Assembly: GCA_023264215.1 (NCBI GenBank)
Contig: JALQSY010000049.1
Span: forward strand, 1 to 10,474
DNA length: 10,474 nt
Direction: 5' to 3'
DNA from: Candidatus Nanopelagicales bacterium
Lineage (GTDB): Bacteria; Actinomycetota; Actinomycetes; S36-B12
Shown here: in pieces, positions 1-6,910 of the stretch
Layout of the letters: the number at the start of each line of letters is the position of its first letter
Numbering within the stretch: position 1 is the stretch's first letter
The notes under the pieces: generated by a model
Told to the model about the DNA's origin: nothing
The model's database searches: none
The model's input: only the letters and a program-made list of their open reading frames with translations
Made by a program: the position numbers and the translations under genes

Positions 1-43
1 GGGGGTAGCTCTTTCAGAACGCTCCGAAGGCTCGGGCGTGGAG

Positions 44-59
44 ACACCAGATGTGGTGT
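44..59. promoter_or_regulatory. 16-bp dyad, possible NrdR-type operator
   Basis: The sequence ACACCAGATGTGGTGT has two 6-bp arms (ACACCA / TGGTGT) around a 4-base centre. It lies 9 bp beyond the stop of the small ORF at 69-161, reading along the minus strand. Its ACAC...GTGT ends and 16-bp length resemble the NrdR box that controls ribonucleotide reductase genes in many bacteria, although the usual AT-rich centre is partly replaced by G/C. If it is an operator, the target would be a minus-strand gene beginning left of the window; in related genomes that neighbour is often thioredoxin reductase. NrdR boxes normally come in pairs and I see no second copy here. As RNA it could form a 6-bp stem with a tetraloop, but no T-run follows, so a classical terminator is unlikely. 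Confidence 0.3.
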
Positions 60-68
60 GGCGTTGGC

Positions 69-161
69 TCAGGCCTCGGAGACAAGCGCGGCGTTGGCGG
101 CCAGCCAGGCGGCCAGGTCGGGGTCGATGGGGGGCAGATCGCCCTCGATCTCCTCGCTCAT
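69..161 (-). CDS. possible 30-residue protein coupled to the sigma factor
   Basis: An ATG at 161 overlaps the sigma-factor stop as ATGA, the same 4-bp junction that joins the other genes of this cluster, and the frame ends in TGA at 69-71. The product begins MSEEIEGDLPP, is acidic and is rich in Ala, Asp and Glu. It shows no signal peptide, no membrane helix and no HxxxCxxC zinc anti-sigma motif. In related actinobacteria this place behind sigM is taken by the anti-sigma factor (RsmA in mycobacteria), usually a protein of well over 100 residues. The piece could therefore be a genuine small protein, the remnant or start of a truncated anti-sigma gene, or chance. The same frame stays open beyond the TGA for 22 more codons to the window edge. 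I do not recognise the sequence and assign no function. Confidence 0.38.
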   Translation of the reverse strand: MSEEIEGDLPPIDPDLAAWLAANAALVSEA

Positions 162-796
162 CGCACACCCCCTTCCGGTCCACGCGTCGTGATCTGGTCG
201 TTATCCGGGGGTACGACGGCACCTGGCGCGTCCTGGTTCCGCAGATGCGCGAGTCGTTCGGCGAGCTTGGCGCGGCCGCGGAAGCAGCGGCTCTTGACGG
301 TGCCCACCGGACAGCTCAGAGCCTTAGCCGCCTCCTCGACCGACCAGCCCTCGAGGTCGACCAGCACGATGGCGGCGCGCTGGTCGGGGGGCAGGGTGTC
401 CAGGGCGGCGCGCACCTCCGCGACCGTCTCCCGGCTCTCGGCGGCGGCCCGGGGATCGGCGAGCCGGGAGTCGTCGACGAGGACCGCTCCCTCGCCCTCC
501 TCGGGCAGGGGCACCCAGGAGCGGACCGACCGTCGGCGCAGGCGGTCCAGGGATGCGTTGACGACGATGCGATGCAGCCACGTGGTCACCGCGGAGTCGC
601 CGCGGAAGGATTCGGCGCGCCGATAGGCGGAGATCAGCGCGTCCTGGAGTGCGTCGCTGGCCTCCTCGGCGTTGCCGGTCGTCCGCAGGGCAACCGCCCA
701 GAGGCGATCGCGATGACGGCGTACCAGCTCGGTGAAGGCGTCGGGATCGCCCGTGCAGTGCGCAGCGAGCAACTCCGCATCGGTCTGCTCGCTCAC
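158..796 (-). CDS. sigM: ECF RNA polymerase sigma factor, SigM type
   Basis: This 212-residue protein directs RNA polymerase to a stress regulon, probably for envelope or redox stress. Region 2 spans about residues 18-90. It includes the core-binding and -10-reading segment EEASDALQDALISAYRR (44-60), then FRGDSAVTTWLHRIVVN (64-80) and a basic RLRRR run. Region 4 spans about 122-182, with the LPPDQRAAIVLVDLEGWS helix entry and the helix-turn-helix ending in GTVKSRCFRGRAKL for -35 recognition. The roughly 30-residue acidic linker and the absence of regions 1 and 3 are typical of ECF sigmas. The tail after residue 185 is Pro/Gly-rich and looks disordered. The start is GTG at 796, chosen because a TAGGCT element lies 6 nt upstream. 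The SigM name rests on position directly after the murJ/pseudokinase genes as in mycobacteria and is less certain than the ECF assignment. No cognate anti-sigma gene of normal length is visible. Confidence 0.93.
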   Translation of the reverse strand: MSEQTDAELLAAHCTGDPDAFTELVRRHRDRLWAVALRTTGNAEEASDALQDALISAYRRAESFRGDSAVTTWLHRIVVNASLDRLRRRSVRSWVPLPEEGEGAVLVDDSRLADPRAAAESRETVAEVRAALDTLPPDQRAAIVLVDLEGWSVEEAAKALSCPVGTVKSRCFRGRAKLAERLAHLRNQDAPGAVVPPDNDQITTRGPEGGVR

Positions 797-802
797 GCCC
801 TG

Positions 803-808
803 AGCCTA
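803..808 (-). promoter_or_regulatory. -10 element of a leaderless sigM promoter
   Basis: On the minus strand TAGGCT is followed by exactly six bases (CAGGGC) and then the GTG start of the sigma gene. It fits the actinobacterial TANNNT -10 box, and transcription starting about 7 nt downstream would begin at or next to the start codon, giving a leaderless mRNA. There is no convincing Shine-Dalgarno sequence, which agrees with this. No good -35 hexamer is visible. The element lies in the 22-bp gap after the pseudokinase stop, so sigM can be expressed alone as well as by readthrough. Confidence 0.6.
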
Positions 809-818
809 GTGCGGGCGA

Positions 819-2330
819 TCAACGAAAGACGATGACGTCGCGCAGGCCCCCGGCGTACACGCCGTCGACGAGAGGCAACTGGGTGAACCAGATGAGCACG
901 TAGCGACCGACGATCGGCCGCGGTGCTCTCAGGTCGATGGCGGTGCCCACGCCCTCGGCCCCGGCCAGGCGCGTCCATCTACTGGTCTTGCGGTAGGGCT
1001 CCGGTGCCACGAGGACCGAGACGGACGACCCGGAGCCCACGAGCTCGAGCCGCACGGCGCTCACCGGCGATGACTCCCCGAGGTCCAGCATCAGCCCGGT
1101 GCCGGGCTTGCCGCCGAGATCCGACGCGTAGTACGTGTCGGTCGTCCACGCGGTGTCCGACCGCTCGTCGATGGCATTGGGGACCAGCTCGGGCATCTCC
1201 TCGCCATCGCCTCGAGGGTCGAAGTCGCTTGCTCCGACGGGCACGAGCTCGCCGGGCAGCCCGCCGACGATGTCCACGGCGACGACGTCGCCGCTGTCGG
1301 TGAGCACCTCCACCGGCGCACCGGTGGCGCTGACACCCCAGGGGGACTCCGCGCTCTGCGCCAGTCGCAGTCCCGCGAGTCCCACGCCGCCGACGACGAC
1401 GAGGGCTGCTGCGGCGATGGTGACTCGCCCGATCCCGCGCAGGACTCGTCGGGCTCCCCGCGGGGACGTCGACTCGCGTGCCGCGAGCGACAGGGTGCGC
1501 CGACCCGGCCGCTGCTCCCACGCCGTGAGTGCGCTGACGACGCCGGCGACATCGGGATAGGGGTCCACCTTGGGATCGCCGGCCGCCTCGGGCCCGATCG
1601 CCCGCATGCAGATCTCGTCGATGGCGGGGGGCACATCGGCGACGACCTGCGAGGGGGGCAGCAGTCGATCCCCGACGCGGGGCGCGGGCGACATCCCGTC
1701 CACCAGCCCGAGGGGCCAGCGGCCGGTGAGCATGGCGTAGAGCAGCGAGCCGATGCCGACGATGTCGTCCGTGCCCGGCCCGTCTTCCGGCCACAGGGCA
1801 TCGTCGACAGCGAGACCGCGGATGCGGACGACGTTGGTGTCGCCGAGGAGGGTGAAGGGATCGTCGAAGTCCGCGGTCTCGGAGATGAGCAGCGAGCCGG
1901 GGCGCAGCCGGCGATGGCGGACCTGGAACTCGTGGCTGTGCTGGAGCGCGATCGCCACCTGGCGGATCACGGGCACCACCTCATCGATCTCGATGGGCTC
2001 GCCCTCGCGCTCCTCGTAGATGTCGGTGAGCGTGCGGCCCTCCACCCACTCGCTCACGATCACCAGGTACGCCGTCGTGCCGGTGCCGGCGTCGTCGACG
2101 ACGGGCTCGGAGCTGAGGATGTCGAGCACCGCGATGATGCGCCGGTCGTCGACCGTGGCAGCGCCGCGGGCAGCCGTCTCCGCGGCGGCGGCGCGCGGGT
2201 CGTCGGCCGGGATCAGTCGAAGCGATACGGCGCGCTCCAGGGTCGGGTCGAAGCCCTGCCACAGCTCGACGGCACCGGTCTGCGAGACCAGCACGTCGAG
2301 GAGGTAGCGGCCTACCCGCCGATTGCTCAC
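819..2330 (-). CDS. membrane-anchored pseudokinase with extracytoplasmic discoidin-like domain (MviN C-terminal part)
   Basis: This 503-residue protein has a cytoplasmic kinase-like domain (about 5-272), one transmembrane helix (about 303-322) and an outside domain (about 335-503). The kinase fold is recognisable, but the catalytic motifs are gone: the VAIK lysine is Arg38 (AVSLRLI), the HRD loop reads HRRLRP at 139-144 without the catalytic Asp, and RGL at 171-173 stands where DFG is expected. It should be inactive. The outside part has NAIDERSDTAWTTDTY (385-400), the signature of discoidin/F5_8C-like carbohydrate-binding folds, and GRYVLIWFT (475-483). In Mycobacterium tuberculosis the equivalent segments are fused to MurJ in MviN, where PknB phosphorylates the pseudokinase and FhaA binds it. 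Here the gene is separate: its GTG overlaps the murJ stop by 4 bp (GTGA). A role in regulating lipid II flipping is inferred from that homology and coupling. Confidence 0.88.
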   Translation of the reverse strand: MSNRRVGRYLLDVLVSQTGAVELWQGFDPTLERAVSLRLIPADDPRAAAAETAARGAATVDDRRIIAVLDILSSEPVVDDAGTGTTAYLVIVSEWVEGRTLTDIYEEREGEPIEIDEVVPVIRQVAIALQHSHEFQVRHRRLRPGSLLISETADFDDPFTLLGDTNVVRIRGLAVDDALWPEDGPGTDDIVGIGSLLYAMLTGRWPLGLVDGMSPAPRVGDRLLPPSQVVADVPPAIDEICMRAIGPEAAGDPKVDPYPDVAGVVSALTAWEQRPGRRTLSLAARESTSPRGARRVLRGIGRVTIAAAALVVVGGVGLAGLRLAQSAESPWGVSATGAPVEVLTDSGDVVAVDIVGGLPGELVPVGASDFDPRGDGEEMPELVPNAIDERSDTAWTTDTYYASDLGGKPGTGLMLDLGESSPVSAVRLELVGSGSSVSVLVAPEPYRKTSRWTRLAGAEGVGTAIDLRAPRPIVGRYVLIWFTQLPLVDGVYAGGLRDVIVFR

Positions 2331-4174
2331 CCCTCGAGGGTACGTGTGTCGTCCGCGGCTTTGCCGGATGAGCGGCGCCGCACCTTGCGCCGGACCAGGT
2401 TGACCACATCGCCGACCTCGTGGATGCGCATCGCCCAGGCTGCGGCGAGGTAGACACCGAGGCCGACAGCCGCCAGGACGACGACGTCGATGAGGACCCC
2501 GAGGGTGTTGGCCGGGTCGCTGCCCGTGACGTAGACGCTCAAGGCGGCCTCGACGCCGAACATCACGCAGAAGGCGATGAACCCGGCGATGATCATGCGC
2601 AGCAGGGAACGCACCGTCGTCCATGACTGCAGCCCGCCGAGCCTGCGGGCCAGCAGGATCCAGGACAGGATGAACGTCGCCCAGAAGCCGCAGACGTAGC
2701 CGAAGGCCAGCGCGGCGACCTGCGCGCCACCGCTGACGGCGTAGAACAGCGGAACGGCAACGCCGAGCGCCACGACGTTCATCAGCAGGCTCGCCCAGAA
2801 GGGGGTGCGCGTGTCCTCGACGGCGTAGAACCCGCGGAACAGGACGTAGAAGAGCGTGAATGGCAGCAATCCGAGCATGAAGATGCTCGTGATGAGGCCG
2901 GCGAGCTGCGCCTGATCCGGCGTGGCCGCGCCGTAGCCGAAGAGCAGCACCGCGATCCCTGGGCTGGTGATCATCAGGACGACGCCGATCGGGATGATCA
3001 GCGCGGCGACCAGCCGCATGGCCCCTGACACGTCTGCGCCCACCTGGGTGAGCCGGCCGGAGTGCGCCACGCGACTGAGCGCGGGCAGGAGCGCCGTCAC
3101 GATCGACACCGTGATGACGCTGTGCGGAAGCATGAAGATCAGGTGAGCCTTCTGGTACGTCGTGAGGCCGGCGGGCGTGGTGCCGGCTGCGGCGGCGTTG
3201 ACGTTGGCGAGCGTCGCGAGCCGGGTGATGACGATGTATCCCGCTTGGTTGACGATGACCAGCAGCAGGGTCCAGATCGCGAGGTGACCAGCCTTGCCGA
3301 GCCCGCTTCCGCGCCAGTCGAAGCGCGGGTGCCAGCGGTAGCCGGCGCGCATGAGGACCGGGATGAGGATGAGCGCCTGGAGCGCCACGCCCAGGGTCGT
3401 GCCGAGACCGAGGATGGCGACCTGGTCGGGTGTGAGGACGCCGTCGGCCGCGGCCGAGGTGCCGGCGATGACGATGAAGAGGATGAAGGTCGCGATCGCG
3501 ACGACGTTGTTGAGGATCGGCGCGAACATCGGCGCGCCGAATCGGCCGCGCGCATTGAGCACCTGGCTGAGCAGCGCGTAGATGCCGTAGAAGAAGATCT
3601 GCGGCAGGCACAGTCGCGCGAATGCCGTGGCGAGCTCGCGCTGGCTGTCGTCGTAGGCCGAGGTCGCGTAGAGATCGACGAGCACCGGGGCGAGCAGCAC
3701 GGCCGCGATGGAGAATACGAGAAGGACCAGGCCCGCGAGCGTGATGAGGCGGTCGGCGTAGGCCTGCCCGCCGTCGGCGTCATCCTTCATGCGCCGCACG
3801 AGCTGCGGGATGAAGACCGCGTTGAGGGCGCCACCGATGATGAGGATGTACAGGACATTGGGCATCGTGTTGCCCAGCGAGTACGCGTCGGAGACGAGGT
3901 AGAAGCCCAGGGCCGCGGTGAGCGCGATGTCGCGGGCGACCCCGGTGATGCGCGAGATCACGGTGCCCGTCGCCATGACCGCGCTGGACCCGATCAGCGA
4001 TCGCGTGTCGGCGCTGGCCTGGCGCTCGACGTCGGATTCCTGCGGGATCGGCACAGGCTCGATCGCCGGGGCGATCGCTGGTTCGATCGGACCCTCGGGC
4101 GCGACGACGAGCGTCGGATCTGCCGGCTCGTCCCCGCTCGGGGGCCGGCTGGAGTCCTCGGGCCGCTCGCTCAT
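2327..4174 (-). CDS. murJ: MurJ/MviN lipid II flippase
   Basis: This 615-residue polytopic membrane protein of the MOP exporter superfamily translocates lipid II across the cytoplasmic membrane for peptidoglycan synthesis. The family entry helix carries SRITGVARD (74-82), whose two Arg residues (75 and 81) have the same spacing as the functional arginines 18 and 24 of Escherichia coli MurJ. It is followed by NTMPNVLYILIIGGALNAVF (102-121). Around 13-14 hydrophobic helices follow through about residue 590. The LRR pair of E. coli helix 2 is LYI here. The core is a normal length, but a 55-residue cytoplasmic tail rich in Pro, Glu and Ala precedes it, with an EPAIAPAIEPVPIP run (31-44), and a basic tail ends it. 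The ATG at 4174 overlaps the stop of the DUF6049 gene (ATGA), and its own stop overlaps the pseudokinase start, so it is the centre of a translationally coupled operon. Unlike mycobacterial MviN, it has no fused pseudokinase. Confidence 0.96.
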   Translation of the reverse strand: MSERPEDSSRPPSGDEPADPTLVVAPEGPIEPAIAPAIEPVPIPQESDVERQASADTRSLIGSSAVMATGTVISRITGVARDIALTAALGFYLVSDAYSLGNTMPNVLYILIIGGALNAVFIPQLVRRMKDDADGGQAYADRLITLAGLVLLVFSIAAVLLAPVLVDLYATSAYDDSQRELATAFARLCLPQIFFYGIYALLSQVLNARGRFGAPMFAPILNNVVAIATFILFIVIAGTSAAADGVLTPDQVAILGLGTTLGVALQALILIPVLMRAGYRWHPRFDWRGSGLGKAGHLAIWTLLLVIVNQAGYIVITRLATLANVNAAAAGTTPAGLTTYQKAHLIFMLPHSVITVSIVTALLPALSRVAHSGRLTQVGADVSGAMRLVAALIIPIGVVLMITSPGIAVLLFGYGAATPDQAQLAGLITSIFMLGLLPFTLFYVLFRGFYAVEDTRTPFWASLLMNVVALGVAVPLFYAVSGGAQVAALAFGYVCGFWATFILSWILLARRLGGLQSWTTVRSLLRMIIAGFIAFCVMFGVEAALSVYVTGSDPANTLGVLIDVVVLAAVGLGVYLAAAWAMRIHEVGDVVNLVRRKVRRRSSGKAADDTRTLEG

Positions 4175-6273
4175 GCCGCCCCCGCCGCCGGCTTCGCGCG
4201 CCGACCACGCGACCGGCGGACGATGTCGTAGATCACGAGCAGGATGAGAACGGCGGCCGCCGCCACGGCGACCCACAGGGCTGCACGCGAGTACGCCGTC
4301 GTGCGCAACTCCAGGGCGACCGGCTCGCCGAAGGGGGTGCCCGCGGGGTCGGTGAGCTGGACGCGCACCGTCAGGGCGTCGCCGCCCACGACGCGCACCG
4401 GCACCTCGAGGCTGGCACGACGCCCGGGCTCGATCTGCACGGCGGGCAGCGCATCGGCGTCGAGTCGGGCCGCGGGTTCGGCAGTGATCGTGACACCGAC
4501 ACGGACCGGCTGGTCGAGATCGTTCGCGACGGTGACCGGGACGCTTCCACGGTCCCCGCTGAGCACGACGTTGTCGCGGGGCACGACGAATACGGTGCTG
4601 GAGGTCGTCGCCAGCGACGCCTCGATGGTGTCGAGCAGGCGACCTCCCTCGCGCGGACGCGTGCGCCACGCGCTGGACTCGGCACGCAGCAGAGCCGAAG
4701 CAAGCGGCGCGGTGACCGGGAGCGGATCGGTGAGGACCGTGCGCAGCGACTCGATGCTGCCCTGGATGGCACTGACGCGAGCGAGGTAGTCCGCCTGCAG
4801 CGCCCGACCCTGACGCGTGTCGGGATCGAAGACTCGCGCGTTGGACGCGGGAGGACGAGCCAGGATGGTGTTCACGGGGACGAGTCTGGTCCACGGGGTG
4901 CCGCGCAGGGACGCGATGATCGCGCGCAGCAGTCGCGGGTTCGCGTCCCAGCGCGGGCTGGCCGCGGCCGCGATGAGATAGCGGGCCTGCGTCGTCGGCT
5001 CGAGTGCGACGAAGGCGAGCTCGGAGAGGAACCTCTGCCGGGCCGTGAGGACACGTTCCTGATTGCCCTGCGGCAACTCCAGGGCGGAGAGCAGCCCGGA
5101 GTCGATGACGAGCGCGCGGACGCGGCCGCCGGAGGCCTCGATGTCGACGTACCCGGACGGGGTGTAGCCGGGGTCGGCGATCAGGGGTGCGGCCTTCTCC
5201 CTGATGACGACGGTGCTGACGCCGGCGGATGCCAGGACATCGAGCGCCTCCCGATCGAGCCGTCCTCCCGCGGCCCAGGCGAGGGTCCCGTCGGGCCGAC
5301 GGTCGATCTGTCGCTCGGTGACGTCGGGTGCGGCCGTGGTCGAGCGCACGAGGTCGGTGGTCAGGTCCGCCGCGGTCAGCGCGTCGGCATCGGGGTCCGC
5401 GTAGGGCATCACCCACACGGGCCGCTCCCGGGGACTGGACCGCCGGTCGCGCTCAGGCGTGCCGAGCACGTCCCGAGCTCTGCGCAGCCAGGCGGCGGCC
5501 GCCTCGGACTGGGTGCCGGCCCGCACCTGCCCGCCCTTGTCGACCAGGTAGCCATCGGACATGTCCGCGGCGACCTGCAGGAGCTGGGGGTCGACGACCC
5601 AGGTGATCGCCGGCGATGCGGCGCCCGCGGTGATGAGTTCATCGAGTCGGCCACCGGGTGCGATCTCGCGTGGGATGAGCTCGCCGAGCAGGACGTCGTC
5701 GGGTGCCTGTCCCGGCGTTGTGGCCAGCGGCCAGAGCCACGTGACGTTGACCGGTTCGATCTCGTCGGGGATATACGGGATGAGGGTGCGCGCGGTGTCG
5801 AGGATCACGTAGCCGGACGGCCCGAAGCCCACCGCCTCCACGCCGATGACGTAGACACCGGGTGTGCTGAGCGGCAGCTCCTCGGTGTCGATCGACATCC
5901 GGTACGTGGACTTGGCTCCGGGTGCCAGCGAGTCGATGACGGCCGTGGTCGTGGCGTAGACGGGGACCGAGCCGTAGCCGCCCTCGGTCTCGGTGGCTTT
6001 GCGCACCTCGCGCCGTTGCGCGATGGGAACGGTGGAGAGCGTGAGTCGCACGGATAGCGAGGTGATGGGCGTCAGGCCGGTGTTGGCGACGGTGCCGCTC
6101 ATGGCCAGTGACGCGCTCGATCCCAGGGCCACCGGCGCCAGGCCGGTGATGGTGACCCGCACGGGGGAGGGTGCGTCGTCGCCGTGGGCGGTGGAGGGAA
6201 TGGCGACGAGCAGGAGCGCGCCGATCACTGCGGGGATCGCCCTCGCGATGAAGCGCCTGGTCCCGAGGGTCAC
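4171..6273 (-). CDS. DUF6049-type secreted, membrane-anchored protein
   Basis: This 700-residue protein is probably displayed outside the membrane. It has a signal peptide (basic start, hydrophobic core about 12-28, likely cleavage after STAHG near residue 31) and a C-terminal transmembrane helix (about 665-683) followed by a basic cytoplasmic tail, RRSRGRRAK. Between them lie a beta-rich domain (about 36-165, with spaced Val/Thr strands typical of CARDB-like folds), a mixed alpha/beta region (about 170-475, including [20 protein letters not shown] near 223-242) and a second beta-rich domain (about 555-660). The position between the Nudix gene and murJ matches Rv3909 of Mycobacterium tuberculosis, a family conserved in actinobacteria without an established activity. 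The GTG at 6273 overlaps the Nudix stop (GTGA). An accessory role in cell-wall assembly with MurJ is inference from position only. The DUF number is from memory of the family, not a search. Confidence 0.85.
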   Translation of the reverse strand: MTLGTRRFIARAIPAVIGALLLVAIPSTAHGDDAPSPVRVTITGLAPVALGSSASLAMSGTVANTGLTPITSLSVRLTLSTVPIAQRREVRKATETEGGYGSVPVYATTTAVIDSLAPGAKSTYRMSIDTEELPLSTPGVYVIGVEAVGFGPSGYVILDTARTLIPYIPDEIEPVNVTWLWPLATTPGQAPDDVLLGELIPREIAPGGRLDELITAGAASPAITWVVDPQLLQVAADMSDGYLVDKGGQVRAGTQSEAAAAWLRRARDVLGTPERDRRSSPRERPVWVMPYADPDADALTAADLTTDLVRSTTAAPDVTERQIDRRPDGTLAWAAGGRLDREALDVLASAGVSTVVIREKAAPLIADPGYTPSGYVDIEASGGRVRALVIDSGLLSALELPQGNQERVLTARQRFLSELAFVALEPTTQARYLIAAAASPRWDANPRLLRAIIASLRGTPWTRLVPVNTILARPPASNARVFDPDTRQGRALQADYLARVSAIQGSIESLRTVLTDPLPVTAPLASALLRAESSAWRTRPREGGRLLDTIEASLATTSSTVFVVPRDNVVLSGDRGSVPVTVANDLDQPVRVGVTITAEPAARLDADALPAVQIEPGRRASLEVPVRVVGGDALTVRVQLTDPAGTPFGEPVALELRTTAYSRAALWVAVAAAAVLILLVIYDIVRRSRGRRAKPAAGAA

Positions 6274-6848
6274 CCGGCGTCCGCGAGGAGGTCGGGCAGC
6301 CGATCGAGCAGCCGGCGCTCGTCCGCGTACGCGAGCCGCTCACGCAGATCGGTGAGCGGGAACCACGCGACCTCGACCACCTCGGCATCCTCGTCCGACA
6401 GTTCGCCCCCCGAGGCTTCCATCAGGTAGTGATGGACGGTCTTGTGGATGCGCCGGTTCTCCGCGATGAACCAGAAGTCGATCACCCCGAGTGGTGCGAG
6501 GACGCGCCCGCGGATCCCGGTCTCCTCCTCCACTTCGCGGATCGCGGCATCCTCGGGCGTCTCGCCCGCCTCCAGGTGCCCCTTGGGCAGCGACCAGACC
6601 AGGCGCCCGCGCCGGTCGTGCCGGGCGATGAGGGCCGCGCGCATGAGGTCCCCCGTGCGATCGACCACGAGCCCGCCCGCGGAGGTCTCCTCGACCTTCG
6701 GCATGCGCGGCGCGCGCTTGGCCGCCTTGCGTGGCTTGGCGGAGGTCGGCGTCGGACGTGCCTTGGCGGTCCTCTTGGCGGGGGAGGTCCGGGCCTGGGC
6801 GGGCTTGCCCGCCCCTCCGGAGCGCTTCGATGCTCCGGAGTCAGCCAT
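6270..6848 (-). CDS. Nudix hydrolase with basic N-terminal tail (MutT4-like)
   Basis: This 192-residue protein has a Nudix fold from about residue 52. The Nudix box is at residues 90-112: G90, E96 and the REVEEETG stretch (104-111) fit the GX5EX7REUXEEXGU pattern with every metal-binding Glu present, so it should be an active Mg-dependent hydrolase of nucleoside diphosphate derivatives. [11 protein letters not shown] directly before and in the box is typical of MutT/Ap4A-type enzymes. Substrate cannot be told from sequence; the neighbour of pcnA in Mycobacterium tuberculosis is mutT4. Residues 1-50 are rich in Lys, Arg, Ala and Pro and look disordered, like a histone-H1 tail, suggesting nucleic-acid contact or localisation (inference). 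The ATG at 6848 was chosen over an upstream in-frame ATG at 6941, which would run into pcnA, because a -10 element sits 6 nt before it. It is the first gene of the murJ operon. Confidence 0.9.
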   Translation of the reverse strand: MADSGASKRSGGAGKPAQARTSPAKRTAKARPTPTSAKPRKAAKRAPRMPKVEETSAGGLVVDRTGDLMRAALIARHDRRGRLVWSLPKGHLEAGETPEDAAIREVEEETGIRGRVLAPLGVIDFWFIAENRRIHKTVHHYLMEASGGELSDEDAEVVEVAWFPLTDLRERLAYADERRLLDRLPDLLADAG

Positions 6849-6854
6849 GACCTG

Positions 6855-6860
6855 AGGATA
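6855..6860 (-). promoter_or_regulatory. -10 element of the leaderless Nudix-DUF6049-murJ operon promoter
   Basis: On the minus strand TATCCT is followed by six bases (CAGGTC) and the ATG of the Nudix gene, so transcription would begin about at the start codon. This mirrors the sigM and pcnA promoters. The AGG just before the ATG is too close to act as a good ribosome-binding site. I see no TTGACA-like -35. It would drive the four overlapping genes down to the pseudokinase and possibly sigM. Confidence 0.5.
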
Positions 6861-6898
6861 ACTGCGCTGCGTGAGGGGGCCCGCGGGGGCGCGCGGCC

Positions 6899-6904
6899 TA
6901 GGCT
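6899..6904 (+). promoter_or_regulatory. -10 element of the leaderless pcnA promoter
   Basis: TAGGCT is followed by CGCCCC and then the ATG of the CCA-adding enzyme gene. The 6-nt distance is that expected for transcription starting on the ATG, and there is no Shine-Dalgarno sequence. It is the same hexamer and spacing as before sigM. It faces away from the Nudix promoter, with the two -10 boxes 38 bp apart. Confidence 0.6.
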
Positions 6905-6910
6905 CGCCCC

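Noticed and set aside
1..43. Short inverted repeat CCGA/TCGG near 26-37 as a possible terminator
   Set aside because: The stem is only four base pairs and no T-run follows on either strand.
2331..3611. Upstream extension of the pseudokinase frame into murJ
   Set aside because: The extended part is Arg/His/Pro-rich shadow sequence from murJ, and the GTG at 2330 overlapping the murJ stop is a natural start.
3062..4231. Long plus-strand open frame (389 codons) opposite murJ
   Set aside because: It is antisense to a clearly recognised flippase, very rich in Arg, Asp, Glu and His as expected from mirrored GC-rich hydrophobic codons, and shows no domain or start signal.
4175..5416. Upstream extension of the murJ frame into the DUF6049 gene
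   Set aside because: It is low-complexity shadow sequence; the MurJ chain starts naturally at the ATG at 4174 coupled to the preceding stop.
6853..6861. TTATCCTCA on the minus strand, 8 of 9 matches to a DnaA box
   Set aside because: A single imperfect copy that coincides with the Nudix -10 region; no cluster of boxes or AT-rich unwinding element is present, so it is not evidence of an origin.
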